Under the pieces are notes generated by a model. That model was not told the origin of the DNA and did no database searches. It saw nothing but the letters and a program-made list of their open reading frames with translations. DNA of 64,000 bases, taken from positions 1 to 64,000 of the forward strand of contig NZ_JAINFL010000013.1 of the NCBI RefSeq assembly GCF_022458895.1, given 5' to 3'. A program made the position numbers and the translations under genes. This DNA is from Roseihalotalea indica (GTDB taxonomy: Bacteria; Bacteroidota; Bacteroidia; Cytophagales; Cyclobacteriaceae). Shown in pieces: positions 46,116-55,001 of this stretch. Each line of letters opens with the position of its first letter. Within the stretch, counting starts at the first letter, position 1.

Positions 46116-47030
46116 TTGGACTATCAAAAAATTATAGAAGAAGTTTATGCTGAGGTCAGTACTCTGGAAAATAAAGGCCAGGTAGCTCAGTACATTCCTG
46201 AACTACGAAATATTGACCCTAATCATTTTGGTGTTCACATAAGTACGCTTGATGGGTACGATGTTGGAATAGGAGACAACTATACAAAATTTTCTATCCA
46301 GAGTATTTCCAAAGTACTTTCGTTGACGCTGGCATATAACCTACAGGGAGGTGAGTTATGGAAACGAGTAGGCGTAGAGCCCTCCGGTACTCCTTTTAAC
46401 TCACTAGTACAGCTTGAGCACGACCACGGAATCCCCAGAAATCCTATGATTAATGCTGGGGCTATCGTGATATGCGACATTTTGATATCTAACTTCAATA
46501 ATCCTAAAAATGAACTTCTAACATTTATTAGGGAAATAACTCAGAATTCAGAAATAACTATTAATCAAAAGGTGGTACAATCAGAAAAATCGGTAGGCTA
46601 CCGCAATACTGCCCTGATCAATTTGATGAAGGCTTTCGGAAACATCAAGAACGATATTGATCAAGTGCTTGACCTTTATTTTTCTATATGCTCTATAGAA
46701 ATGACTTGTCAGGAACTCTCCCGGGCTTTTCTCTTTCTGGCAAATGATGGGATTGATCCAATAACCCACCATCAAATACTTACACTCAGCAAAAGCAAAA
46801 GAGTAAACGCAATTATGCAATCTTGTGGCTTCTATGATGAAGCCGGAGAGTTTTCTTTCCGGGTAGGACTGCCCGGTAAAAGTGGTGTGGGTGGCGGTAT
46901 TGTAGCAGTCCACCCGGAGTATTTCTCTATTGCTGTCTGGAGCCCTCGGCTGAATAAAAAGGGAAACTCGTATCGAGGACTAAAATTTCTGGAGCAATTT
47001 ACTACCCAGACCGGACTATCCGTCTTTTAA
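46116..47030 (+). CDS. glsA: Glutaminase (serine-dependent, GlsA type)
   Basis: This is about 304 residues. There is no ATG near the 5' end; a TTG at 46116 gives the usual MDYQKIIEEVYAEV start, and another TTG at 46107 is possible. The catalytic Ser-x-x-Lys is in FSIQSISKVLSL. Further conserved parts are NPMINAGAIV, VGYRNTALINLMKAFGN, and GLPGKSGVGGGIVAVHPEYFSIAVWSP. It hydrolyses glutamine to glutamate and ammonia; in enterobacteria this supports acid resistance. It lies among ion and pH genes. Confidence 0.93.
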   Translation: MDYQKIIEEVYAEVSTLENKGQVAQYIPELRNIDPNHFGVHISTLDGYDVGIGDNYTKFSIQSISKVLSLTLAYNLQGGELWKRVGVEPSGTPFNSLVQLEHDHGIPRNPMINAGAIVICDILISNFNNPKNELLTFIREITQNSEITINQKVVQSEKSVGYRNTALINLMKAFGNIKNDIDQVLDLYFSICSIEMTCQELSRAFLFLANDGIDPITHHQILTLSKSKRVNAIMQSCGFYDEAGEFSFRVGLPGKSGVGGGIVAVHPEYFSIAVWSPRLNKKGNSYRGLKFLEQFTTQTGLSVF

Positions 47031-47096
47031 CTGTACTATAGGCTGAATAACTTCGTCAGTTTTCATAAGTCTATACCTTTTAAGTATGTATCAATA

Positions 47097-48290
47097 ATGA
47101 GAGAAACAACCATACAGCATAGCCATGCTCCACCGAAACTTTCCAATCCGGTATTGTACCTGATGAGTATTTCGGCCGGGTTGGTGGTAGCTAACCTTTA
47201 CTACAACCAGCCGCTGCTACACCAGATAGCTACCACCTTAGGTGTGACCGACGCGGCGGTAAGTAACGTTGCATTATCTACCCAGCTAGGTTATGCTATG
47301 GGGCTGTTGTTTATCATTCCACTGGGCGATAAGGTTTCTAACCACCGCATACTACAGGTTGATTTTCTGCTGATGATTATCGCACTGCTCGTTGCTGCTT
47401 GGTCCGGTTCTCTTGGGGTACTTATTGCCAGTAGCTTTTTTATTGGCTTTACCTCGGCCATCCCGCAGTTGTTTGTACCCATGGCCGCCCAGCTTAGCGA
47501 CGATCGGGGACGAGGACGTGCCGTGGGTATTGTGATGAGTGGTCTGTTAATTGGTATCTTGAGCAGCCGTATCATTAGCGGAGTGGTGGGCGAGTACTTT
47601 GGCTGGCGCACGATGTACTATGCCGCCAGCGGTGTAATGGGGGTATTATTTATACTGCTAAAAACCAAACTGCCTCAGCTGACTCCCCAGTACGAAGGCA
47701 GTTACGGTAGCCTTATGCGATCGCTGTGGTTCTACTTTCGAACCGAACCCGCCCTACGGCTGGCTGCTCTGCGAGGCGGCCTGGGCTTTGCCGGACTCAG
47801 CGCTTTCTGGACTACCCTGGTGTTTCTGATGGAAGACTCCTTCGGCTACGGCAGCGATGTGGCAGGAGCATTCGGTATTTTCGGAGTGGCTGGGGCCGTT
47901 GCCGCTACGGTGGTGGGCAAAATGAACGACAAGGTCAGTAAGCATAAAATCATCGGATGGTCAGTCATGATTATGATAGTATCCTGGGGTATTTTTGTCT
48001 TTTCGGCCAACTCCTTGTTAGGCCTTATCGTCGGAATAGTGCTTGTAGACCTGGGATTTCAGGCATTGCATGTCACAAACCAGAACATCATTTTTTCCAA
48101 AAACGCCGAAGCTCGCAACCGGGTCAATACCGTATACATGGTTGGTTTCTTTATAGGTGGCGCGCTGGGTACTACATCGGGGGCGATGGCTTGGCAGCAC
48201 TTCGGATGGGCAGGAGTTTCTTGGCTAGGCTTAGTATTAACGACGGCTCTTCTGGCATGGCATTTATTAGCAAGACGTACAACAATTTGA
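47097..48290 (+). CDS. Major facilitator superfamily transporter (AraJ/YnfM-like)
   Basis: This is a 397-residue protein with about 12 membrane spans. The N-terminal half has ISAGLVVANLYYNQPLLHQIA and the MFS loop signature GYAMGLLFIIPLGDKVSNHRI; DRGRGRAVGIVMSGLLIGILSSR is typical of the drug:H+ antiporter-1 group. The probable role is proton-driven export of a small compound; the substrate is unknown. Confidence 0.88.
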   Translation: MRETTIQHSHAPPKLSNPVLYLMSISAGLVVANLYYNQPLLHQIATTLGVTDAAVSNVALSTQLGYAMGLLFIIPLGDKVSNHRILQVDFLLMIIALLVAAWSGSLGVLIASSFFIGFTSAIPQLFVPMAAQLSDDRGRGRAVGIVMSGLLIGILSSRIISGVVGEYFGWRTMYYAASGVMGVLFILLKTKLPQLTPQYEGSYGSLMRSLWFYFRTEPALRLAALRGGLGFAGLSAFWTTLVFLMEDSFGYGSDVAGAFGIFGVAGAVAATVVGKMNDKVSKHKIIGWSVMIMIVSWGIFVFSANSLLGLIVGIVLVDLGFQALHVTNQNIIFSKNAEARNRVNTVYMVGFFIGGALGTTSGAMAWQHFGWAGVSWLGLVLTTALLAWHLLARRTTI

Positions 48291-48436
48291 CAATTGTATT
48301 TTTGGAATTAATAAGGTCCATTGAGTTGTCTAAAATGTTGACTATTGGAAATTATATCGGTATAGTAGCGTAGCAGAGTGAACCCAGGTACATATCGAAC
48401 TGAATTATTTTTTCCAGAGGGTTCCCACTGCGCGGA

Positions 48437-48620
48437 TTACTTCAGATTGCTAACTTCCATTCGCTTAATCAATTCCCCGCTGCCGCAGCCTATGTCCAGC
48501 ACCCTTTTGCCTACCAGATCAGCCAAATACTCTAGGGTCTTGTCCAGAGTGCGGAGGGTGTAGGTGGCCCATGGTTGGTCGTACACCGCGGCATGTTTTG
48601 ATAGTAGTTCTTGGCCATTA
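48437..48620 (-). pseudogene. SAM-dependent methyltransferase fragment
   Basis: On the minus strand an open stretch reads HAAVYDQPWATYTLRTLDK, then VGKRVLDIGCGSGELIKRM, and stops at 48437-48439. The second part is an unmistakable methyltransferase motif I (SAM-binding glycine loop). Only the first quarter of such an enzyme is present, with no start codon in frame and a truncated end. The rest of the 388-base gap between the transporters shows nothing else. Confidence 0.75.
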
Positions 48621-48678
48621 AGGCTTTATCTTTTAGATAAAAGATGGTAACTATGCGACGTTGTAAATTAGAAAAAAG

Positions 48679-49638
48679 ATGCTGACCTACGTTCTTTTCG
48701 CCTTGGGTTTTGTATTGCTTATTAAGGGTGCCGACTGGCTGGTCAGTGGGGCCTCCTCAATCGCCAAAAAGTATCAAGTATCCGATATGGTCATCGGACT
48801 GACCATCGTCTCAATGGGAACCTCGATGCCGGAACTGGTAGTCAATATTTTGGCTAGCCTGAGTGGCAGCGCTGAGTTAGCTGTAGGCAACGTATTTGGC
48901 AGCAATATTGCTAATATTCTGCTGATTCTAGGAGTGGCGGCGCTGATTTATCCGCTACCCCTCCAAAGGAGCACTGTGGTTTCCGAAATACCGTTCTCTC
49001 TGATGGCTGCAATGTTGGTTGGTTTTCTGGCCAATGCAGCACTCTTTGATAAGTACCAGGGGCTAATCGTTAGCCGCACCGACGGAAGCATATTGCTATT
49101 TTTCTTCGTCCTGTTCATGCTCTATATTTTCAAGGTTGCACGGGAAGGGGGAGAAAGCGAAGCCGAAGAAAGCTACCAAGAGCAATCCATGTTAAAGGCC
49201 AGCGGACTCGTACTGCTGGGGATGTGCTCCCTGTTTCTGGGTGGTAAGTGGACCGTAGATGGAGCTATGTTTATTGCTATACAGTTAGGAATGAGCGAAA
49301 GCTTCATCGGACTGACAGTAGTCGCCATTGGCACTTCGTTACCTGAGTTGGTGACCTCAGCCGTAGCAGCCTCGCGCCGTAATACTGATATTGCCGTAGG
49401 AAATGCGGTAGGGTCTAATATATTCAATATCCTCTGGATACTAGGCATCAGCGCGATAATACACCCCCTCCCGTTTAATGTCTTGAGCAACTTTGACATT
49501 CTGATGATTATCTTTGCCAGCACACTACTCATTCTGTCAGTCAGCCTGGAAAAGAACCGAGCAGTGGGCAGAATTAGTAGTATTGTGTTCTTGTTGTGCT
49601 ACATAGCCTACATAATTTTTCTACTCCAGCGGGGCTGA
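48679..49638 (+). CDS. Calcium/sodium antiporter (CaCA family, YrbG-like)
   Basis: This is a 319-residue protein with the two inverted alpha repeats of the family: GLTIVSMGTSMPELVVN with AVGNVFGSNIANILLILG, and GLTVVAIGTSLPELVTS with AVGNAVGSNIFNILWILG. The Glu residues in the two PEL motifs bind the cation. It exchanges calcium for sodium or protons across the inner membrane. It converges with the response regulator gene with only 12 bases between them. Confidence 0.93.
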   Translation: MLTYVLFALGFVLLIKGADWLVSGASSIAKKYQVSDMVIGLTIVSMGTSMPELVVNILASLSGSAELAVGNVFGSNIANILLILGVAALIYPLPLQRSTVVSEIPFSLMAAMLVGFLANAALFDKYQGLIVSRTDGSILLFFFVLFMLYIFKVAREGGESEAEESYQEQSMLKASGLVLLGMCSLFLGGKWTVDGAMFIAIQLGMSESFIGLTVVAIGTSLPELVTSAVAASRRNTDIAVGNAVGSNIFNILWILGISAIIHPLPFNVLSNFDILMIIFASTLLILSVSLEKNRAVGRISSIVFLLCYIAYIIFLLQRG

Positions 49639-49650
49639 GCAGTTTGCCTG

Positions 49651-50709
49651 TCAAAGCGTTGCTTTCAGGAGGCGTTCCTTATCCAGTATCGTAATTTTCA
49701 TCCGGTCGAGGTGGATCAGTCCTTCTTCTTTAAAATCTGCCAGGGTACGGGTTACGGTTTCCTTTACCGTACCGGTAATGCCTGCCAAGTCCTTATGGGC
49801 AATCTTGATAACGGGCAAAGCATCGGTCCCCGGGTCGCGTAATGCTAGTTTCAGTAGAGCTTCGGCTACTCGCTGCCTTACCGAGTGGTAGGCAATCTGT
49901 AGCAGTTGCTCTTCCCGCTCGATCAGGTTACGGGATAGCATCTTGATAAATTTGTTGGCTACATCACGGTTACCATACATCAGGCGGAAGAAGTCGGCTG
50001 GAGGGATCAGGCTTACTTCGGTTTCCTGTAGGGCCATCGCTGTTTCAGCATAGCCTTGTGTATTATCCAGCAATGCCATATAGCCCAGAAAGTCGCCAGC
50101 GCCCAGAATGCCGGTCACCAGTTCCTTTCCGTCTTCGCTGGTCTTGTACGTCTTCACCTGCCCCCGGTTAATAAAGTACAGCCACTGACTGGGGCTGCCT
50201 TCCGAAAACAAGCTGCTTTTCTTCTTGTATACTTTTACCTTCCTCTCCGAGGAGAGATCTTTCAGTTCCTCAAATGTACGAGCTTCCTGAAAGAATTGAT
50301 CTAGACCCGTGGCATCCGGGGCGTATTCTTCCCGCAGCAGAGCACTTTTCCGAAGGCGAGTTTCTATGGCATCGAGCAGCTCTATTTCCTCAAACGGCTT
50401 GGTCAGATAGTCATCCGCACCCAAGTTCATGCCTTTTCGCACATCGGCTTTTTCGGAGCGGGCCGTCAGAAAAATGAACGGGATTCCTGCGGTTTCCGGT
50501 CGTTTGCCCAAGATATGCAGCACTCCGTAGCCATCCAGGCCAGGCATCATAATATCGCAAATAATCAGGTCGGGTGGTTGCGCCAGGGTTTTCTCTATCC
50601 CCGCTCGTCCGTTATCTACCGCAATAACCTCGTAGCCCGATAGTTCCAGAATATCGGTGGTCGTTTCTCTGACGTCTTGGTTATCTTCAATTAATAGGAT
50701 CTTCTTCAT
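49651..50709 (-). CDS. Response regulator with receiver, cyclic-nucleotide and CRP-type HTH domains
   Basis: This is a 352-residue protein. An N-terminal receiver (ILLIEDNQDV, phospho-accepting Asp in LIICDIMMPGLDGYG, Lys in DDYLTKPFEE) is joined to a CRP/FNR-like cNMP-binding barrel (LFSEGSPSQWLYFINRGQVKTYK, about 165-275) and a C-terminal CRP winged helix (HKDLAGITGTVKETVTRTLADFKEEGLI). A phosphorylation signal would thus control a CRP-type activator. It overlaps the upstream kinase gene by four bases, forming a two-component pair. Confidence 0.93.
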   Translation of the reverse strand: MKKILLIEDNQDVRETTTDILELSGYEVIAVDNGRAGIEKTLAQPPDLIICDIMMPGLDGYGVLHILGKRPETAGIPFIFLTARSEKADVRKGMNLGADDYLTKPFEEIELLDAIETRLRKSALLREEYAPDATGLDQFFQEARTFEELKDLSSERKVKVYKKKSSLFSEGSPSQWLYFINRGQVKTYKTSEDGKELVTGILGAGDFLGYMALLDNTQGYAETAMALQETEVSLIPPADFFRLMYGNRDVANKFIKMLSRNLIEREEQLLQIAYHSVRQRVAEALLKLALRDPGTDALPVIKIAHKDLAGITGTVKETVTRTLADFKEEGLIHLDRMKITILDKERLLKATL

Positions 50710-51875
50710 GCGGGTTCCAGGTTTACTTGTTCTACAGGTAGTGTGACGGTAAATGTCGTTCCTTGTTCTACCTGACTTTCTACGGCAATTTCGCCATGCA
50801 TCAGGTCAATGTACTTTTTTACAATCGGCAGCCCCAGCCCCGTCCCCTGAATGTTGGTGGCGTTACGTGCCCGGAAGAACAGATCAAATAAGTGCTTATG
50901 CTCATCTTCGGGGATGCCCACTCCCTGATCAACAATCTTTACACTGAAGGTGGTTGATTGCAAGGCAATGGCTATTTCCACCAACTTTCCTTTGGGGGAG
51001 TACTTCAGTGCATTGGAAAGTAAGTTCAGAAAAATATTACGGACAAACTGTTTGTCCAGATTCACCGGAATGGCCGGAAGTGGGGAGGAGATGCGGACTT
51101 GCTGGCCGGGTTTGTGGGCATGCTGCAATTCCTGAACAATAGATTCCATAAACTCCACCAGATCAAACTCTTCTTTGTTTACACTGACCTTACCTTCTTC
51201 CAGGCGGCCCAATGAGAGAAACTCATTCAGAATATCCACCAGGTTTTTTACACTGGAACGTATCCGCTCTACGTTCTTGAGCCGCTCACTTTCTTTTCCT
51301 GCCTCATTCTGCCGGGCAATCAGGTTGGCTGACGATAAGATGGTGCTCAGCGGGGTGCGAAATTCATGAGAGGCCATTGACACAAATCGCGATTTCAGTT
51401 CACCGAGTTCTCGTTCCTTCTTAATCGCGTTGAGCATTTCCATTTCTGTGCGCTTCTGCTCGGTAATATTAGTAAATACAAACAAAACCTGGTTGGTGGA
51501 TTTCTTTTCCTGTAGGGGCATAGTGTTGACCCGGTACATCTGGTCTTTACCCTGCACTTCGTAAGAAAAGCTCTCACCATTTTGTCGTGGACCGCTACTG
51601 GTCTCGCCAGACCGGTTGGCGCCCCGACGGGTTTTCCGAGCATATTCTACCATGAGGTTTTTCCATTGGGCAGAAAAATATTTGATAGACTGTATGGGTT
51701 TACCCTCCATCTTCTTTCTGGACCAGCCTAACCTCGATAATTCTTCGCCATCAATAAACACGATCTGATGATCCGTATCTACGACGGCAATCATGACATT
51801 AGGAAAATACGTAGCAATCGCTTCGTACGGAGCGTGGTATTGGTTTGAAAGTGTTTCGGTAGGGTGGTGCTTCAT
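50706..51875 (-). CDS. PAS-domain sensor histidine kinase
   Basis: This is a 389-residue soluble kinase with no membrane segment. It has a PAS domain (about 18-135: FPNVMIAVVDTDHQIVFIDGEEL to NQVLFVFTNITEQKR), the phospho-accepting His in MASHEFRTPLSTILSS, and ATPase boxes NLLSNALKYSPKG, VDQGVGIPEDEHKHLF and GTGLGLPIVKKY. It should sense a cytoplasmic signal such as redox state or a ligand bound to PAS. Co-transcribed with the receiver-CRP regulator (ATGA overlap). Confidence 0.93.
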   Translation of the reverse strand: MKHHPTETLSNQYHAPYEAIATYFPNVMIAVVDTDHQIVFIDGEELSRLGWSRKKMEGKPIQSIKYFSAQWKNLMVEYARKTRRGANRSGETSSGPRQNGESFSYEVQGKDQMYRVNTMPLQEKKSTNQVLFVFTNITEQKRTEMEMLNAIKKERELGELKSRFVSMASHEFRTPLSTILSSANLIARQNEAGKESERLKNVERIRSSVKNLVDILNEFLSLGRLEEGKVSVNKEEFDLVEFMESIVQELQHAHKPGQQVRISSPLPAIPVNLDKQFVRNIFLNLLSNALKYSPKGKLVEIAIALQSTTFSVKIVDQGVGIPEDEHKHLFDLFFRARNATNIQGTGLGLPIVKKYIDLMHGEIAVESQVEQGTTFTVTLPVEQVNLEPA

Positions 51876-52059
51876 GTATGTCTTCGGTTTGCACTTTTGG
51901 GTCAGTCAATGCATCGGCATCGGTTCGTTAAAGAAACGCAACTTGCCGGTTATACGCCAGTATTTAGGTGACGAAGATCATCGAAACCGTATGACTGAGA
52001 TCGTTTTTCCCCGGGTGATGCTTCCTTACTTTTGAATAAGATTAGTAAGTAATACGCCT

Positions 52060-52674
52060 ATGAGCAAGGAAAATCAATTAATCATCCATCGAAGTAGTTT
52101 GATGCTGAAGGCGGTCGGGATCATCACTTTTGGCCTGGTGGCTCTTTGTTATCCAGGAGAAGATATTCACGCGATGATGATGCCCTTTGGGATTTTAGTA
52201 ACCCTGAATGGGGTGACCGTTATCAGTAAGAATATCCGATTTTTTACCGGCAGTTTCGACTGGCAGCACTCATTTAGAAGAGGGTTAGCAGAACTTCTGA
52301 TTGGTCTTACGGCTATTGTAGCGGACATTATTTCGGCATCTATTTTTTTTGAACTCATTGCCCTGTGGGTCATTCTGACTGGCATGAATCAAATAAGCTG
52401 TTTCTACAAACTGCGTGATCAGATGCCCCATTGGCAGGGGATGGTTGCGGTAGGAGGGCTCTCGATCCTGTTTGGACTTTTCATTGGCGCAAATTTGATC
52501 ATGGAAGTAGTTTCGCTCACTTATGAAATAGCCGTTTTTGCACTGGTCTTAGGAAGCAGTTTAGTGTACGCCTATGTGAAACTAGGAGAAGTACGTCAGT
52601 ATTTAGGCAATCGGCCTGGCAAAATCTATTCAACTAAAACCCTGGAAGTATATTACCATGATAGAACCTTTTAA
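52060..52674 (+). CDS. HdeD/DUF308-family membrane protein
   Basis: This is a 204-residue protein with about six membrane segments (MLKAVGIITFGLVALCYPG, GLAELLIGLTAIVADIISASIFF, ALWVILTGMNQ, MVAVGGLSILFGLFIGAN, IAVFALVLGSSLVYAYVKL). The repeated G-x-x-x-I pattern and pairs of helices fit HdeD, which is linked to acid resistance in E. coli. The exact role here is unknown. It overlaps the next gene by 17 bases. Confidence 0.8.
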   Translation: MSKENQLIIHRSSLMLKAVGIITFGLVALCYPGEDIHAMMMPFGILVTLNGVTVISKNIRFFTGSFDWQHSFRRGLAELLIGLTAIVADIISASIFFELIALWVILTGMNQISCFYKLRDQMPHWQGMVAVGGLSILFGLFIGANLIMEVVSLTYEIAVFALVLGSSLVYAYVKLGEVRQYLGNRPGKIYSTKTLEVYYHDRTF

Positions 52675-53014
52675 CACCCGGAGAGACGATATTATTGGCT
52701 TCCGGATGGACGGAACCATTAGCGAAGTGGATATTCGTCCTTTGCTGCTGCACCTGAACGAAAAGCTGCGGCTACATAAGAAACTGCGCTTGTTGGTGGA
52801 GTATGTAGATACCAACGGTTTCTCGATGGATACGCTCATGGAGGACTTTGCATATAGCTTTGGCCACTGGGGCAATTTTGAGAAAACAGCGATCATCACG
52901 TTCAAAGACTGGATCAGTCAGGCTTCTCAACTAGCCCATGAACTACAGGAAACGAATCTTAAGAGTTTTTCCTATTCGGAAAAGGACATGGCCATCCAGT
53001 GGATTGAGCAATAA
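52658..53014 (+). CDS. SpoIIAA/STAS-like protein
   Basis: This is a 118-residue protein of the SpoIIAA-like (DUF3478) group: IIGFRMDGTISEVDIRPLLLH, LRLLVEYVDTNGFSMDTLMED, and the C-terminal KTAIITFKDWISQASQLAHE. The family has a STAS-like fold and is found near stress and lipid-linked genes; the function is not established. It is translationally coupled to the HdeD-like gene. Confidence 0.8.
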   Translation: MIEPFNTRRDDIIGFRMDGTISEVDIRPLLLHLNEKLRLHKKLRLLVEYVDTNGFSMDTLMEDFAYSFGHWGNFEKTAIITFKDWISQASQLAHELQETNLKSFSYSEKDMAIQWIEQ

Positions 53015-53158
53015 CGATTGGTGGATTTTAAGTAAGGTGAAGGGGGCAGTTATTTTTTGGTAGTGTTTAGTAGAGTACTTTTTAGTAGTCAATTGCCCCC
53101 ATTAACCACACCTTGGATAGCCATCTCCTCATTTTAACAAACCAAGATTTTATACACG

Positions 53159-53569
53159 ATGAGAGAAATAATCATGAGTAGCCTGGATTTGGCTCGAGTA
53201 AAACAGAGAATTCAATGGGTTGAACCAAGAAGTCCCATTTCCAGTAGTGAGATTGAGCGATTGCAGAAAGAACTTGATCGGGCAAAAGTGATGGAGCCTA
53301 ATAAGATTCCCGGCGATGTCATTACGATGAACTCAGTGGTAAGAGTAAAGTATCTTACCACCCATAAGGAATTTATCATCCAACTGGTATATCCCGAAGA
53401 TGCCAACATTAAAGAGAACAAAGTCTCAATCTTCGCACCCATTGGTGCCGCTCTGCTGGGCTATAAAAAAGGAGATACCATCCATTGGAATGCTCCAGGT
53501 GGGAGCATTAGAGTTCAAGTAGAAGATGTGTTGTTTCAACCGGAAGCCGCTGGTGAGTTTTCCTTATAG
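53159..53569 (+). CDS. Rnk/GreA C-terminal-domain transcription factor
   Basis: This is a 136-residue protein. An N-terminal helical stretch (SSSEIERLQKELDRA) precedes the GreA/GreB C-terminal domain (VITMNSVVRVKYLTTHKEF, LVYPEDANIKENKVSIFAPIGAALLGYKKGD, IRVQVEDVLFQP). Proteins of this type (Rnk) bind RNA polymerase and influence stress and nucleotide metabolism, without the cleavage-inducing coiled-coil tip of GreA. Confidence 0.87.
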   Translation: MREIIMSSLDLARVKQRIQWVEPRSPISSSEIERLQKELDRAKVMEPNKIPGDVITMNSVVRVKYLTTHKEFIIQLVYPEDANIKENKVSIFAPIGAALLGYKKGDTIHWNAPGGSIRVQVEDVLFQPEAAGEFSL

Positions 53570-53624
53570 ATGAGCTGGTGCAACATTATCTACTCTTATT
53601 TATTAACGAACGAATGCTACAGCC

Positions 53625-54830
53625 ATGCAAGTAAAAGAGATCTTACGTGAAATTCCGAAGGACTTAACAGATAAACTGCCGAACGATGTTCATTTGAACG
53701 AGCGTATTCACTATCTCCGAGGTAGAGTCTTATTGAATCTACTTCTTTTTGGTAGCATGCGTTCGGAACACGCGAGCATCATAATTTTGAAAGTACTTTA
53801 CAATGCGCCCTTGTTTAATGCTACAAATCGCCAGTCTGACTCTGATAAGACTTACGGTGCCTGTAGGCAAAATAGAGATTTGTCTGCTGGAAAGCCGCTT
53901 TATACTGTGAATAAATATATGGAAACAATTCCTCCGGAACATCTCAAAGATATTCTGGATTGGGCTATCCAGCATTCGTTTGAGGGGTGTGAAGATTATC
54001 AATTAGCAGAAAAGGTTGAGCGATTCAACGCTGCTATTATTAAGACCAGTGGTAGTTTGATAAAATGGAGTATGCCAACAGAATCCGAAGAGTATGCAAA
54101 CGAGCTGCGGATCAAGATATCACTAGGTTTAGACGGACTATTAGCCGGAGTGACTCAAACAGGATTAAAGCGGAACCGCCTTCAGAAAAGAACCTTGAAA
54201 AAAATATTGATGCAAGGGAGGTTTGATGCTGGTGAAACTGTTACTATTGAGCGAGAATTTATCTGCCCGACTACCAGCAAAAAATCTAGTGGTGAATTAG
54301 TCAACTTTGTGGCTTGCCGTGCAAAGACTCTTCATTATCATATCATCAATGAATCAAGCAAGTTACCTCTGGAACGAGACGGAATTCTGTTTTTACAAGA
54401 TAGCAAAGTATATTTCCATGCAGATGGTGGGTCTTTCAATGAACCTTTCCGGTTGGTGGAAATACTCGACATATCCCAAGGTAAAAGATTATATTTTATC
54501 AGTGATATTTTCGATCTGAGTGCCGAAACAATTGTTGATATTTATCGTCATCGATGGGACATTAGGGGTTTATTTCGTTACCTGAAACACGAACTGGATA
54601 TTAATTATTGGCTCAGCCGCTCTTTTAACGGCATCGAGGTACAACTGTATGTATCTTTATTGTCAGCAATTCTGTTGAGTGTTTTTAAAACCAAGAACCA
54701 GATAAAAGGGGCGATGACCTCTAAATTCATGTTTCAACAACAGCTGCTTCGTCATATACTGGTACAACTGAAATCTGGGAAACGACTTATAGATGAAGAA
54801 GATTATAAAATAGTAAATAATGCAGATTGA
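53625..54830 (+). CDS. IS4-family transposase-like protein with altered catalytic residues
   Basis: This is a 401-residue intact frame. The layout follows Bacteroidota IS4 transposases: RIHYLRGRVLLNLLLFG near the start, RFDAGE at about 201, FHADGGSFNEPFRLVEI and IYRHRWDIRGLFRYLKHELD near 307-325. Against the pattern I remember, the first catalytic Asp is Asn135 (RFNAAIIK where RxDST is usual), Asp201 is kept, and the Glu of the YREK motif is Arg314 (WDIRG where WDIE is usual). It therefore looks catalytically dead although the frame is open. No terminal inverted repeats were seen in the flanks. Confidence 0.75.
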   Translation: MQVKEILREIPKDLTDKLPNDVHLNERIHYLRGRVLLNLLLFGSMRSEHASIIILKVLYNAPLFNATNRQSDSDKTYGACRQNRDLSAGKPLYTVNKYMETIPPEHLKDILDWAIQHSFEGCEDYQLAEKVERFNAAIIKTSGSLIKWSMPTESEEYANELRIKISLGLDGLLAGVTQTGLKRNRLQKRTLKKILMQGRFDAGETVTIEREFICPTTSKKSSGELVNFVACRAKTLHYHIINESSKLPLERDGILFLQDSKVYFHADGGSFNEPFRLVEILDISQGKRLYFISDIFDLSAETIVDIYRHRWDIRGLFRYLKHELDINYWLSRSFNGIEVQLYVSLLSAILLSVFKTKNQIKGAMTSKFMFQQQLLRHILVQLKSGKRLIDEEDYKIVNNAD

Positions 54831-55001
54831 ATTGCGATAATTATATAGAGGCTTATGAACACCTATGCTTAATTGATAGCAAGAAGAAATTCGGTGATAG
54901 GTAAGAGAATGCAGTTATTTGAGGTCACAAATAATCAATACTTGCCTTATGCTTTCTTAACTCTCAATGGGCGCTCTGGAAATAATATACGCCCTATTCC
55001 T

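Noticed and set aside
51793..52035. Plus-strand open frame across the kinase start
   Set aside because: It mostly mirrors the histidine kinase gene and its upstream region, has no recognisable domain, and conflicts with the strongly supported kinase.
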